Assembly (NCBI GenBank): GCA_015179125.1
Contig: WHVA01000208.1
Location: 117,616 to 181,615, forward strand
Length of the DNA stretch: 64,000 nt
Reading direction: 5' to 3'
Source of the DNA: Gautieria morchelliformis
Lineage: Eukaryota; Basidiomycota; Agaricomycetes; Gomphales; Gomphaceae
Each line of letters begins with the position of its first letter. Position 1 is the first letter of the stretch. The notes under the pieces were generated by a model that was given only the letters and a program-made list of their open reading frames with translations, was not told the DNA's origin and did not search any database. This document shows positions 23,254 to 34,447 of this stretch, one piece after another. A program made the translations under genes and the position numbers.

Positions 23254-23381
23254 ATATGTATTTCCATTTGTATTTAATGTATGTAGTTGCATTTCACCAA
23301 ATAATTCTTTGATTCTATTAACTACCCATGTGCAATGTTAACCCTAAATAACCCGGTGCGAAGCACGGGTCTATTGGCTAG
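19332..23381 (+). mobile_element. Autonomous-type Helitron, 5'-truncated and decayed
   Basis: The coding part covers the Helitron N-terminal domain, HUH Rep and PIF1-type helicase. The 3' terminus is clear: a perfect GC hairpin CCCGGTGCGAAGCACGGG at 23353-23369 and terminal CTAG at 23378-23381, followed by T. The 5' TC terminus is missing because gypsy D occupies that side. The terminus at 41301 has a very similar hairpin. Confidence 0.9.
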
Positions 23382-23443
23382 TATATTATATACTCATATA
23401 TGCTGTATTACATAACCATTATGAATATCCTCCCGAGGGGTAC

Positions 23444-25748
23444 ATGTCATATACCACCCTGCTATTGGGTTGTGCGCCTAATAACCGTCCGTTCGAATGG
23501 ACACCACTGCTCGACAAATGCTGGCAAAGCATTAAGGCGTTGGCCTGCAAGGCCCCGATCCTGCGTCCAGTAGACGCAAGGTGCCCAGAGCCAATCTGGG
23601 TGATCGCCGACGGATCAAAAGCCGGCGTCGGTGCGGTCTACGGCCAAGGTCCTGACTGGAAAACTTGTTGACCAGCCGGCTTCTTGTCAAAGAAGTTCAG
23701 CGTTGCTCAGCAACACTACTGGACTCACGAGCACGAGATGATCACGGTGCTCGAGGCTCTCATGAAATGGGAGGACAAACTGCTGGGGCGAAGGTTCACC
23801 CTCGTCACAGACCACAAAGGGCTTGAGTACTTCGAGACCCAGAAGAGCCTATCTGACCGACAGGTCAGATGGTGGGAGTTTCTATCCTGGTTCAATTTCA
23901 ACACCGTTCATGTAGACGGTGTAGAGAACAAGGTAGCGGACTGCCTGTCGCGCTACTACAAGAGCGACACGAGTGATGACAATCACCCGGACCACGTCTT
24001 CGTGAACGCGGATGCGCATTTATATCCGGACGGTGAGTTATTGCCCACCGACCGGTATATCGAGCTGCGAACAGTGGCGACAAGACGCTCTGAACGCCTT
24101 GCTGAGAAGACAGAGGAGAGTAACGGAAGCCACCGCATTAAACGAGGGCTCACCAGAGCCCGCGAACGTCGCCGCGTCCAGCGACGACGACGATGACGTC
24201 AGAGCCATCGCCGCAGGGAATGACGGCGCACCCCTGCGCCAGATCATTGAGCAAGGCGTAGACCTGTCTAAGGTCCTATGAGACGCGTACCATAGGGACA
24301 CCATGTTCACAAAGATCATGGCGCACCCGGACGCGCACCCGAGATTCGGGATCCGGGACGGGCTGATCTGGACTAAGAATCAGCTCAAGAGAGACGTCAT
24401 TGCCGTCCCCCGCTCTGTTCTTCAAGGGGGAAGGAGGCTGATCGAAATTATCATCGATCGGGCACATCAGATAGTCGGCCACTACGGCCATCTGAAGACT
24501 TCGAACTACGTTCGAAGAGCATATTGGTGGCCGGGCATGAATCCAGACATAGAAGCGTTCTGCACATCATGCGTGAGGTGTCAGATGACGAAAACCGGGC
24601 CACAACGGCCCAAAGGCCTACTACACAGCCTACCCATTCCGGATAGGCCGTGGCAGTCGATTGGCATCGACTTCATGGGGCCCCTGCCCAAATCCAACGA
24701 CTGTGACTACCTGATGGTAGTCATCGACCGACTAACGTCGCTCGTACACCTCGTGCCAACCACGACAAGCGTGTCAGCCAAGGGAGTAGCCTGGCTGTCT
24801 CTGAAAGAGGTCATCTGACTGCACGGAGTTCCCGACTCCACCGTCTCGGACAGAGACTCAAAGTTAATGTCAATCTTCTGGCGTGAACTCCAGCGACTCA
24901 TGGGGACTAAGCTCCTCATGTCAACTGCCTTCCATCCACAAACGGATGGAGCCACCGAGCGGGCAAACCGCTCGATCGGCCAGATATTGGGCGCGGTCGT
25001 CAGAGACGATCAGAAGGATTGGGCAGTGAAATGCCCAATGGCTGAGGTCGCCCTCAACAGCAACATCAGTGCGACCACAGGGTTCGCACCTTTCAAGTTG
25101 ATCCACAGCTATATGCCACAGATAGACCTTCCCATAGCCACGGACACCTCGTTCAAGGGGGTGGCCCAGTTCACACATCAGGCAAAATGGAACCTGATGG
25201 CGGCACAGGATGCAATCATAGAGCATCGAGTGACGCAAACGTTTCACGCGAATAAGAAACGTATGGCGAGCGACAGGTACGGGGCCAACGACCGCGTCTA
25301 CCTCTCGACACAAAACTTCACTCTCCCGAAAGGAAGAGTCAGAAAACTAGTCCCACGGTACATCGGACCGTACCGCATCGTCGAGGCTCACAACGACACC
25401 TTGACAGTGACCCTTGATCTTCCCGACGAGCTGAAAAGCCGTCGCATTTCACCGGTCTTCCATTCCAGCCTCGTACAGCGATACGAGGCTAACAACGACG
25501 ACTTGTTCCCTCGTTGTGAGGCCAAGTCATTTTATGACTTCGGAACAAATGACGACGAGGAGTGGCTCGTCGACGAGATTATCGCACATCGATGGATAAA
25601 CTCGATGGACCTGGAGTTCCAGGTCCGTTGGACCTTAGGCGACGTGACATGGGAACCCATGTCGTCCTGCAAGGACCTCGAAGCCCTAGATAGCTACCTA
25701 GAGCTTCGGGGGGTGGGCAAGCCACGCGACCTCCCCAGACGCCGCTAG
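23444..25748 (+). pseudogene. Gypsy E pol (RNase H, integrase, chromodomain), decayed
   Basis: Collinear with D pol from about the TTPLSG position. Stops at 23669-23671, 24279-24281 and 24816-24818 each replace a CGA codon still present in D (about 14889, 15510 and 16039). A 2-nt deletion near 24113 also shifts the frame. RNase H (TDHKGLEYF), integrase finger (CTSCVRCQ), core (QTDGATERANRSI) and chromodomain (WLVDEIIAHRW) remain readable. It is non-functional but useful as a dated sister copy. Confidence 0.9.
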
Positions 25749-25871
25749 ACGCGTCTGTCACATGCAGACCACGTGGCGCGCTGGCCACGGCGCGGTTAAA
25801 TTTTCAACTCGGATCTTTCCGAGGGCGCATCGCTTCTTGGAAGCAACCACCACCATCATCTACCCACGAAG

Positions 25872-27782
25872 ATGATGCCCCAAAGATGGGATGGACGTTG
25901 ACCCATCAACGTCCACAACGCGAACAACGGCCCCGAGACAAGGGGCCACTGACATTCTCCGTGCTCCGATAGACCAGGAGCACTGGATGATCGTGGGATG
26001 GGAGGACGCCCTCGCCATTGTCCACCCAGACGATTGCGCAACGTGCGCGGACTACGCCGCGCACCTTAGGGCCGCGACCAGCACCCGCAAGGTCAAGTTG
26101 CGGGATGAAGACATCGGCGACGCCGTCGATGCAGCTTGGGGATGGCTCCCAAGGGGCATCGCGCGTGATGCACGAGAAGAGCCCCTCCAGGACGTCCATG
26201 ACCTCAAAAAAGAGGTCAATGAGCTAGAACGTGCGATCGAGGACCGCGACGACACGCTCATAACCGAGCGCGCCAGGATCAAGGAACTGGAGCAGCAGCT
26301 GAGTGCAGCCCAGCTCCAGGTTACCCTGGTCCACGCTGCCTCAAAAAGGCCGCGACATGACCCGGCCACAGACCCAGTGGCCAGGCCATCTTCACCTCGC
26401 ACGACAGCGCCGTTGCCGGCACGCGCAACATCGGGGCTCGCATCCCGATTGTCGGCGCCGACTCCGACTACGACAACAACGGAAGGGCAGAGCGCACCTT
26501 CCAACTCTGCGTACGGCGTCCTAGATGGATGGGAGTCCGACTCGTCCGTCTGGAAGACGTACGACCCCGAACGGGCACAGCGGCTGGCAGAGCAGCCAAA
26601 GAAAAAGCGCAAGAAATTGCGCGGCTCCCTCCACACCATCAATGGGCTAGCCATTGCGAAGGAAAGCACAATCAGCGCTTACCTAGCGGCGTCATCGTTG
26701 CACACCATCAACGACCCCGCCCTTCAGCGGCGGGTAGCACAGGTCGAGGCCCAGTACATCGGGCCTGGCGTGGCCCTACCTCCCCGGCGGGGACAGTTGA
26801 GTCGGTTCATCCTCCATACCCGGGGGAGGGAAGGCTCATCCCACTCGGAGATCCACCGATCTCCGAGACGGGCCTCCTACCACGACCGGTAGGAAAGGCC
26901 CAACAACGTCGTACCCAATGGTACGACGTCTGCCTGCTTGACAAACCCCGCTTCGTCGAACTCAGAGCGCGGGCAAAAGAAACGCCGCAGATCGCGCGTA
27001 TGCGCGAGATGATCGGTGTATTCAAACGCATCGAGCGCAAACAACGCGCTCGCAATCCCAAAAGGGATTGTCTCGTGATAGCGGGCGGTACCCCGCACGA
27101 CATCACGGCCATTCTAAAGGGTTGGATACACAACCCTGAAGGAATCCCCTCCACCATCCGTGACAATGCGGATGGCACCTTCAACCTAGACGACATGGAC
27201 GTCTGGATGTGGTTGAAGGCCCTTGCACCCCGGGTCAAAGGGGTCGCATCACTGCTCAGGGTGAGGCTACTCGACCTCTTCGGCTCGACGGACCAATGGT
27301 CGAGCCTCGTCGACGCCAGGGAAGTGCTGATGCCTCAGAGCACCACCCTGCGGCTCTCAATCACAGGCCCATTCCCTGTGGAGGGCCGAGCCGGCCCCGA
27401 CATCCCACTCGCGGAGCTCGCGAGATGGTTGGCCCGCTACGCGGGAGTCACTCGCGAGCGAGCGGCGCGCATTGAACATTACGTTCAGCGCAGCATCACC
27501 GGCGCGGCATTCAGCGCCGCCGCCCGTGAGGGCCAACAAAAGGTCATCGAGACCACCCATGTGAGGGCCGTGGTGCCGCGACCCCTCACTCACGCTCAGC
27601 TCGACCAAGAGCTGGCGCGCTTCCGGCCCCCTCCTCAAACGGAGGACCTGGCCGTTGAGGCCATGCTCCGCGAGGACACAAGCCCCAGCGCCCAAGCGGA
27701 GACCGCCGCTAGTGCCCGTACAACGACGTCGTCGTCGTATCGGCCACTCTAGAGGACTCCCTCATGGACGACCTCTATGAGT
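25872..27782 (+). pseudogene. Post-pol ORF of gypsy E, decayed homologue of the D ORF
   Basis: Collinear with 17089-19080. A C is missing after the tandem ATG, so the main frame reopens at 25891. A further 1-nt loss near 26785 (in the PPPAG region of D) moves the rest to a second frame up to 27752. A deletion of roughly 80 nt removes the acidic segment near the C-terminus. The coiled-coil region and KKKRKKLR are kept. Conservation of the whole ORF between two pol-linked copies shows it belongs to the element rather than being a chance insertion next to one copy. Confidence 0.85.
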
Positions 27783-27820
27783 AGTAATTAACCCCTATAG
27801 TTATCTATAGAGGGGGAGGG

Positions 27821-28033
27821 TGTAAATAACCCGTGTATCTACATGTACATTAGTTATTACATAATCCCAGTGGGCCCCTTAGGGACCCACTGTATAGTTT
27901 ATGCGTGGGAACCGGCCAGCGGCCCCCATCGCATCTTACCCTTACACTGTCACTACGTAGCATCAGAATACCACACATTGGTCAAGTTCTGTTGTGCTCT
28001 TGTGACTTAAGGCTTAAGATAGACATCTTTACA
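27821..28033 (+). repeat. 3' LTR of gypsy E (213 bp)
   Basis: TGTAAATAACC to CTTTACA, preceded by the same polypurine tract (27809-27820) as in D. The coding frame of the helicase gene begins at the next base, which fixes the LTR boundary. Confidence 0.85.
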
Positions 28034-30179
28034 CTCAGCTACTAGCAGAATTGGACCATGCATTACGTGTTGCTAAAGAATGTCCTGATGAATGGTTTCG
28101 AGGAATAATTATAATTTTTGCAGGTGATTTCCATCAACATCCCCCCGTATCTGAAACTGCTTTGTATCAACCTATATCCAATTCTTCGCAGCAAAGTAAT
28201 AATGAGATCTGTAAACGACTCGGGCGTATGGCATGGAAATCCATAAACACTGTTGTAATCAGATCCAGAGTATGCATTAGCCATCAATAATCTCAGGCTG
28301 CGCAAGTGTACAATAGAGGACGTTAACTTGTTCAACTCAAGGCTTATTAAATCACCCAGCGTACCTTTCGGCATTGATATGGGTTTACCTGAAAATATTG
28401 ACGCTATTGCAATTGTATCTACAAACTTGTTACGTTCATCCATCGATATACACAAAGCCGTCACCATTTCCAATTCAATAGCAGGACCTCCCCTGGTAAT
28501 ATGTACTGCACGGGATACTATTGATGGTGTTATAGTACCTGAACCCCATCGCACATCATTATTGAAAATGAATGTATCACATATGAACAACAATGGGGCC
28601 CTTCCTCCTTTCATACCACTGTACAATTCAATGCCTGTCATCCTATGCAATAGGAATTTATCTTCTGAATTAAAAATTACAAATGGATCAAAAGGCATTG
28701 TTAGACGGATAGAGACAAAACAGTGTTCATCCAACTTTACATATGCAACGGCTGTTCTCGTACAGTTTTTGGACAGCATTGTGCATTGCGAAGGCTTACC
28801 ACCATCGTACTTTCTTATTGAACCTATCACGTGGTCATTTACTACAGAACTTGTTGAGAATTCAGAATTAAAAATTAAAAAGCGTGTCACTAGGTATCAA
28901 TTACCCATTGAACCTGCATTTGCTTTGACGAGCCATGCCTGTCAGGGACAAACAATTCCAAAAGTGTTAGCAGACCTTTCCATGTCAGGATTTGCAGTAT
29001 ATGTACAAGCTTCTAGAGCTCAGTCACGTACTGGTTTCTATAGTCTACAACCGGTGACCGTTGAACAATTAAATAAACCAGTTTCATATGCTCTCAAAAT
29101 GGAAGATTCTCGTTTGCAAGCTCTTGCCCATAACACGCTTGTAAACTATGGTTTTATTGAGAATTCCCTTAAGGATGTTCCAGATATTGAAAATGAACGA
29201 GGGATTGCATGCACTAAATTAAACATATCGTTTGAGAATTATGAAAGAAAAAAAAACAAATATCAAAAAGACTTCCTCTTTGCACACACTCCCTGCTTTA
29301 CATTTAAAACAACACACGGTACCCTTTCCAGGGTGTGTTTGGGATGCATTAAAATGGTCCTGTGCTTACGATGCCGTTGTCATGTGTTTTTTCGCCTTAT
29401 ACTCTAACGGATCACCGTCATGGAGACGTGAGTGGTCTATTCAAACAATAAGAAGTAGAAACCTATCAAGTAATTTAGATGGACTTTTACAACATTGTGC
29501 ATCACACACAAACCTATTTAATTCCATGCGTGATAAACTATATTCCCTCCTAACTCATGAAAACACCTCCCTCTTTCCAAACGGTCCCATTCCAACAGCT
29601 GCATCTGACATTTTACAATACATTCACTGTGAACAGTCACGTTCTGTAACATGCATGTCCTGTAGCTCACCTTCAACGTCTATTCAGTTAAATCACATCC
29701 CGACTGTGTTACCTACTCTATTCTTAAATACCGCTTGGTTTGAATATGCACCTCATCTTAACTTAAATAGAATGGCTTGTGAAGCAAGTATCCAACAGTG
29801 GGTTGATATCCTATTATTATCTTGTCAAGAAAACATTCGTTGTCATTCAGATTTCATTGGAATGCATTCCCCCCCCTGTTGGTTATGGTTTGAAACTTCC
29901 GCTGATGTCACACCTCATCCAATACCATCTATAAATTTAACCATTCGCGCATCGCTAGATACACATTATCAAATTCGAGCAATTATTTATAAAAACCAAA
30001 ACCATTTTATATGTCGCTTTTTATACAACAACATTTGGTGGTCACATGATGGTAACTCTCAAGAAGGAATGTGTATACCGTCCAATGTTACTATTGTAGA
30101 CTCTCAATCACACTTTCTTAACAAGCTGAACAGTATGGACGCCCACCTGTACATTTATCAACGTACCTCAATCCCATAA
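28034..30179 (+). pseudogene. PIF1-like helicase fused to a USP-like cysteine-peptidase domain, 5'-truncated
   Basis: The frame continues from the LTR edge with TQLLAELDHALRVAKE and reaches the helicase motif IIFAGDFHQHPPV (about 28.13 kb). A small deletion near 28256 removes the segment before DPEYALAINNLRLRKCT. Later helicase motifs include NGSKGIVRRI and FALTSHACQGQT ... YVQASRAQSR (28.92-29.03 kb). Walker A is lost upstream. A frameshift or short intron at about 29250-29330 leads into a second domain. That domain has a putative catalytic Cys in WDALKWSCAYDAVVMCF, a zinc-type C.MSC pair (CEQSRSVTCMSC), and a His block (NHFICRFLYNNIWWSHDG) followed by a stop at 30179. The Cys-His arrangement resembles ubiquitin-specific proteases. 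I infer a mobile-element-associated helicase; its class is unresolved. Confidence 0.7.
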
Positions 30180-31361
30180 GCCATAAATATAAAACCTGAC
30201 CCAAGTTCAGGCCGCAGTCCCGTACGTCCCACAGAAAGTGTTTACTCCTCAACTTGTGTAATGTCGTACACAGCACGGCCCACAACGCCGCGGTCACTTA
30301 ATTCAAGCCCTGCGCCTAACAGTCGTTTGCCTCCCAGTGCCAAATCCTCAACCCAAATCCTGAGCCGAGCAGTCAGCCCCAGCACCTGGCCTGACTTCAC
30401 TCTGGCTCATCCAGTGCACCGCAAGAGAATTTTCCAGTGACTTCGAAGAAACACATATTTCTCACATCACTTATCCTGTTAAGACCTCGCCTTCATTTGC
30501 TTTTCGTCTCCACTTTCTCCGCTCCTTCCCTCGTCATCCTAGCGCACAACTATCTCGATGACTGCAACAATGTCACACAGAGAGTATTTTCTCTATGAAG
30601 ACAGTCACGCTCCCATCTGCGCGGAAGACTGTGACGGTTCCGTTCTAAGAATCTCAATGGGAGATTACACCGTTGGTAGTGGAACACATCCGAAGATGCC
30701 TCGAGATGCGAAGGACGGTGCGTCTATATGTAGTCTTTGACATACTTCATGGTATGACCTCCCTATCTTCTACTTCGAATTCTACGCATAACTGACCATC
30801 TCCACCCCATATTATGCCAATTTCTAGGACCAACTCAACGTATGCCAAAATACACACCAATTCAGGGGGTGCAACGATCCAAATCGGCACCGACGTGTGG
30901 ACGGATTCCAGACTGAACATCGGCGGGATATGGTCTGACCACGGTGGCAGGTGGAAGTGAGTGTTTTGCTCTTTGCCAAACTTGGTCAGCCTTCTCAGTA
31001 TGTTTAGTCTTTTTATTAGACCGCAGAAAAACTCTCTGCCCCACACACACGTCAGCAAGGCATTCCTGCCTAACCCACGCCCTCACCGCCTGCCCGCGAT
31101 CCCATCCCCATCCGCTCCATCTCCGTGCGAGCCCATCGAGCTGCCATCGTCCCCTTCACCGTTAACCTTCCCAGCGCGCACGCCCCGCCCATCCTCCCCG
31201 TATACACAACACTATCCCAGCAGCACCCGCCTGCCACTACCGGCACCTAGTAAGTTTTATTATTAATTCACCGTACCACATCTCATTATAACGCTTCATG
31301 CTAATTAACAGCTTTTTTCCTTTACCCCTAAAAATACAAACACGGGGACGCAACCCGAATC
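30180..31361. other. Spacer between convergent genes; one weak small ORF
   Basis: A pyrimidine-rich leader (30.43-30.55 kb) precedes an ATG at 30558 and 60 open codons. A GT donor near 30718 and an acceptor near 30830 could extend them, but no domain is recognisable. The remainder (30.95-31.3 kb) is C-rich and without coding signal. Confidence 0.3.
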
Positions 31362-32560
31362 TCATTTGATACTGACAGAACGAACGGCAAAAGAAATGTT
31401 ACCATGTATGTCATGGCACTCATCCTTTATTCTTTCTACAATCGTTCCACACCCTTTGTTAACATGCATGGTCAAGCGAAATTTGTTACTAACTTTCTTT
31501 TTAAAGGATGGCATTTTCGTAGCAGGACACTGAGAAGACGAGAAGGTCCCCACACCCAATAACGTCCGCTTCGGTGCTGGCGCCAATGGTGGAGACTCTT
31601 CACGCTGTACATCCTCCTCCCGTCCGTGCTTCAAAACCGACAAGGATGACCCCTGAAGGCGATCCATTTCGACATCACCCCTAGGTTTTAACGCCAATTG
31701 GACTCGATTGATGACAAGTTGATATGTTTTCGTGTGACGAGAAGATCCTCCCTCTTGTGTCATTATATCCCACCTAGTTAAATATTAGAAGATCAAATTT
31801 ACACAATATTACTCCATCAATTCCTCACAAAGTAGGTGTCACTTGAGCCACAACCCAACATCCAGGGGTGAAAACATTGCAAATTTCCAACGGATTAACC
31901 GTGTTTCCGTACAAATCGACAGCGTCGATATCGTCATTTACCAACCAATTGTTGGTGACGATTCCACTACCATACAGGTGATAAACGACTTGACTCATTC
32001 GTCCAAACTGTGACTCCTTTATAACTACAATGGATTAAATCAATAAATTACTTGATGTTTAAACCATAAAATGACACACTGTTTTTGGCCTTCTCCTTGT
32101 ACAGATAGGACTCCTTAGTTTGCTGACGATACGCCTTCCACAATGGAGGAGTGACTGCTTGAATCTGTAATTGTTTATTTGGACTGTTCGCCAATTCCAA
32201 CGACATTAACCATGAATGTACACTGTACGGTTTAGCAGTGTCATCTGATAATGCATTGGAATTACCGTCCAACGGCTTTCCTTCACCAACTCGTTCCAAC
32301 CCATCCAAAAACCGAAGCTGTTTGTTCAGCATTTTCTTCGCATCTGCACCCAAATGATCTTCGACAGACACTGGGAAGTCAAAAGCAAATTTTAACTTCA
32401 ACTTTGTTAATTCCTTTGACTTTCCTTTAACATCTTCCTGTGTAGACTTCAAACACATTATAATAAATATGTTAAAATGATCCTACTCCATAGCTTACCT
32501 GTATGGGATCCTGCTTTGCCGGTCAAATAGGAGAATTTCCATGTATTTTCGATATAGTGA
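31362..32560 (-). pseudogene. Intron-containing gene of unknown function convergent with the helicase gene
   Basis: On the minus strand three open blocks join across short introns: 32458-32060 (STQEDVKGKSKELTKL ... AVTPPLWKAYRQQ), a middle exon at about 32016-31820 (FGRMSQVVYHLYGSGIV ... EICNVFTPGCWVVAQV) and 31790-31362 (DIMTQEGGSS ... FAVRSVSIK). A small upstream exon at about 32560-32508 ends PAKQDPIQ at a GTAAGC donor but holds a TGA at 32525-32523, so the 5' end is broken or mis-modelled. The middle block reads like a folded domain (aromatic and Gly-rich). No family was recognised. It is tail-to-tail with the helicase-peptidase gene, so both may be parts of one element. Confidence 0.5.
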
Positions 32561-34049
32561 CCTTAAAATATAGCATACAGGTATTGCTATCATTGGGGAT
32601 GAACTATTTAAACTTCCTCTAATTTCCTACCATTTTTTCGCCATTTTTAATGAAGTCTTTGGCTCAAAACACTTCTATTCTGTTGCAGCAGAGTTATGAA
32701 TCCACATGTATCCACAACTCTGCTTATTCAAACTCCGACGCGCGCGACCGAACTCGAGCCCTGACCAACCTACCGGTTCGGACTCAGCACTCTGGAAATG
32801 GCAATTTATTCCCAAGCCTCCACAACACAGTTTGTGCAATACAAACTCTGCCCAACCTATGCTACCATAGCAACAAGGCTATGTTAGGCTGTGCTGTGCC
32901 ATAGCTACACTCACATTGGGTCCACAAGATACAACAATCTCTTGATAGTTTAGCTAAGAATCCCCCATGGTCACATGACTATCACATGACCTCAAAAACA
33001 GCTCAAAGTCACCTGATCATCCACAGTCACCTGACAATCACCTGACCTCAAAGTCACCTGATTATCTACAGTCACCTGACAATCACCTGACCTCAAAGTC
33101 ACCTGATTATCTATGGTCACCTGACAATCACATGACACCATCACATGACCTCAGTCCAGCTTGAAGTCACATGACTTTGCTTCGTCACATGATAATCACA
33201 TGAGCGTGGGAGTTTCTTACATACTCTTAGCTTTACTGTCACAGAGCTGTGACTTTAACCCACTATAGCAATAGAACCTTCCACAGCCTTCCAATAGTTT
33301 CCAAACCTTTCCTGAAGCTTCTCTAAGCTTCCACAAGGTTCTTCACAGTAGTAGAAGCTTCTACAAGGTTCCTAGCAGTAGTTACATAAGCTAGATAGAT
33401 GCAGTATAAATAGCCTGCAGTTTTAGCAGTGAATCAGCCAATACATCATCATCTACTATCCACGTACCTCGTGTGACTTGCCAAGCTTGCACAGCTTACT
33501 AAGCTGCTAACCCCAGCTAGGGTTATTACACTTACTTAGTGTATTAATTCTCAGTTAAGTAGTTGCTTTTCTACTTAGCCACCCGGACTAACACTCCAGG
33601 TGAAATTCTGCAGAGTGAGTCTGACAATCGATTTCCTTGTCAATTAGCTCTCCAATACCCGAGACGAACTGATCAGTGACTTTCCTGTTCAGTGACTTTC
33701 ACAAGTCACTTCTTAAACCCTAGTCGCTCGTTTATTGCAGTGCATTGACGTTAATCGGGTCAGTCCACTTACAAACTCTCCTGTGAAGCCATTCCTATCT
33801 TTTTGGAACACTTGGACCCCGATAGTCATCCTCGAACCTACAGACTTTTAGTTTATTGTTCAGTGCTGCTAAGAAACGTATTGCCTTCCATCCGTATTAA
33901 CTTGGACTAGTTTTTACGCGGATTGCAACCAAGGTACAAATATTAAATTATTTCCGGAGTTGTGCTGCAGCATTGTTTAATATTCTTTGAGTTTCGTATA
34001 CGACACGTTCTGATAGACCAAAGTGTTAGCTCTGACACCAAAGTCTTGA
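32561..34049. other. Non-coding region, possible LTR or promoter relic
   Basis: CANNTG-rich DNA (32.9-33.2 kb) is followed by a TATA box TATAAATAG at 33408 and a pyrimidine-rich downstream segment, an arrangement like U3-R-U5 of an LTR. Matching TG...CA ends and a target duplication were not found. There is no convincing ORF. Confidence 0.35.
33003..33137. repeat. 45-bp tandem repeat, three copies
   Basis: Units start at 33003, 33048 and 33093, each containing several CACCTG motifs (GTCACCTGATTATCTACAG type). Diverged CACATG versions continue to about 33200. It lies about 270 bp upstream of the TATA box at 33408, where it could bind bHLH-type factors; this is inference. Confidence 0.8.
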
Positions 34050-34447
34050 AGGGTTCCAAAACATTACCCCTGTAAACACCGATGACATCCTATCTCCCAG
34101 AAAACCAATATGAGAGTCCTCACTAACCTCCCCCACCAGAAAACCTGTCAATTCCCGATTCGACGACTGCGTCAAATGACACCATTTCAATTGGCCGCGC
34201 TTCTGCAATTTCACCGCGTAATCCCGAACGTCCAAATTCATAAATGCGTCGGCCTCTTGTTGAACATGCTTCAACAATGCCACCACATTGGCGGGATTAA
34301 CAATTCGCTTGACGTCCACCTCCGCCATTGTGGACCAGAAAAAGAGTGAAAACAATGTATTAGGGTCAAGTGAGACCTCGTTACTAATGCGTTTTCTAAC
34401 TCCGAAAGAGAGAGTCGGGGACTGCGGCGGCGGCGGCGGCCGCTACG
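34026..34447 (-). pseudogene. GC-arm element copy 3, 3'-truncated, with the conserved hypothetical ORF
   Basis: The right end is intact: GAGAGAGTCGGGG at 34408-34420 and the GC arm ending CTACGAT at 34447. The leader has the conserved TTAGTAACGAGGTCTCA form. The ATG at 34328 starts the same about 84-residue protein as copy 1 (VNPANVVALL, DAFMNLDV, QKRGQLKW, NRELTGF). It diverges after LGDRMSSV and stops at 34026. No left end is present, so the copy is truncated at about 34050. Mostly conservative differences from copy 1 suggest past selection on the protein. Confidence 0.55.

Larger units (their letters stand above)
23440..28033 (+). mobile_element. Ty3/gypsy element E, 5'-truncated sister of D
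   Basis: Similarity to D begins at about 23448 (RNase H side of pol) and continues to the 3' LTR end at 28033. It differs by many substitutions, small deletions and three CGA to TGA stops. It starts about 60 bp after the Helitron end at 23381. At 28034 it abuts a helicase gene in frame, so the 3' LTR marks the insertion point in that gene. Confidence 0.85.

Noticed and set aside
17125..27695. Long antisense ORFs opposite the gypsy post-pol ORFs
   Set aside because: GC-rich codons on the plus strand leave the antisense frame open; the sense frame has domain-like features and is conserved between D and E.
30558..30740. Small ORF with a pyrimidine-rich leader, considered as a host gene or acetyltransferase fragment
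   Set aside because: No domain motif was convincing and the downstream exon frame could not be fixed.
32683..33530. Possible 850-bp LTR with a TATA box
   Set aside because: The ends do not match each other, no target duplication was found and no second copy is in the window.
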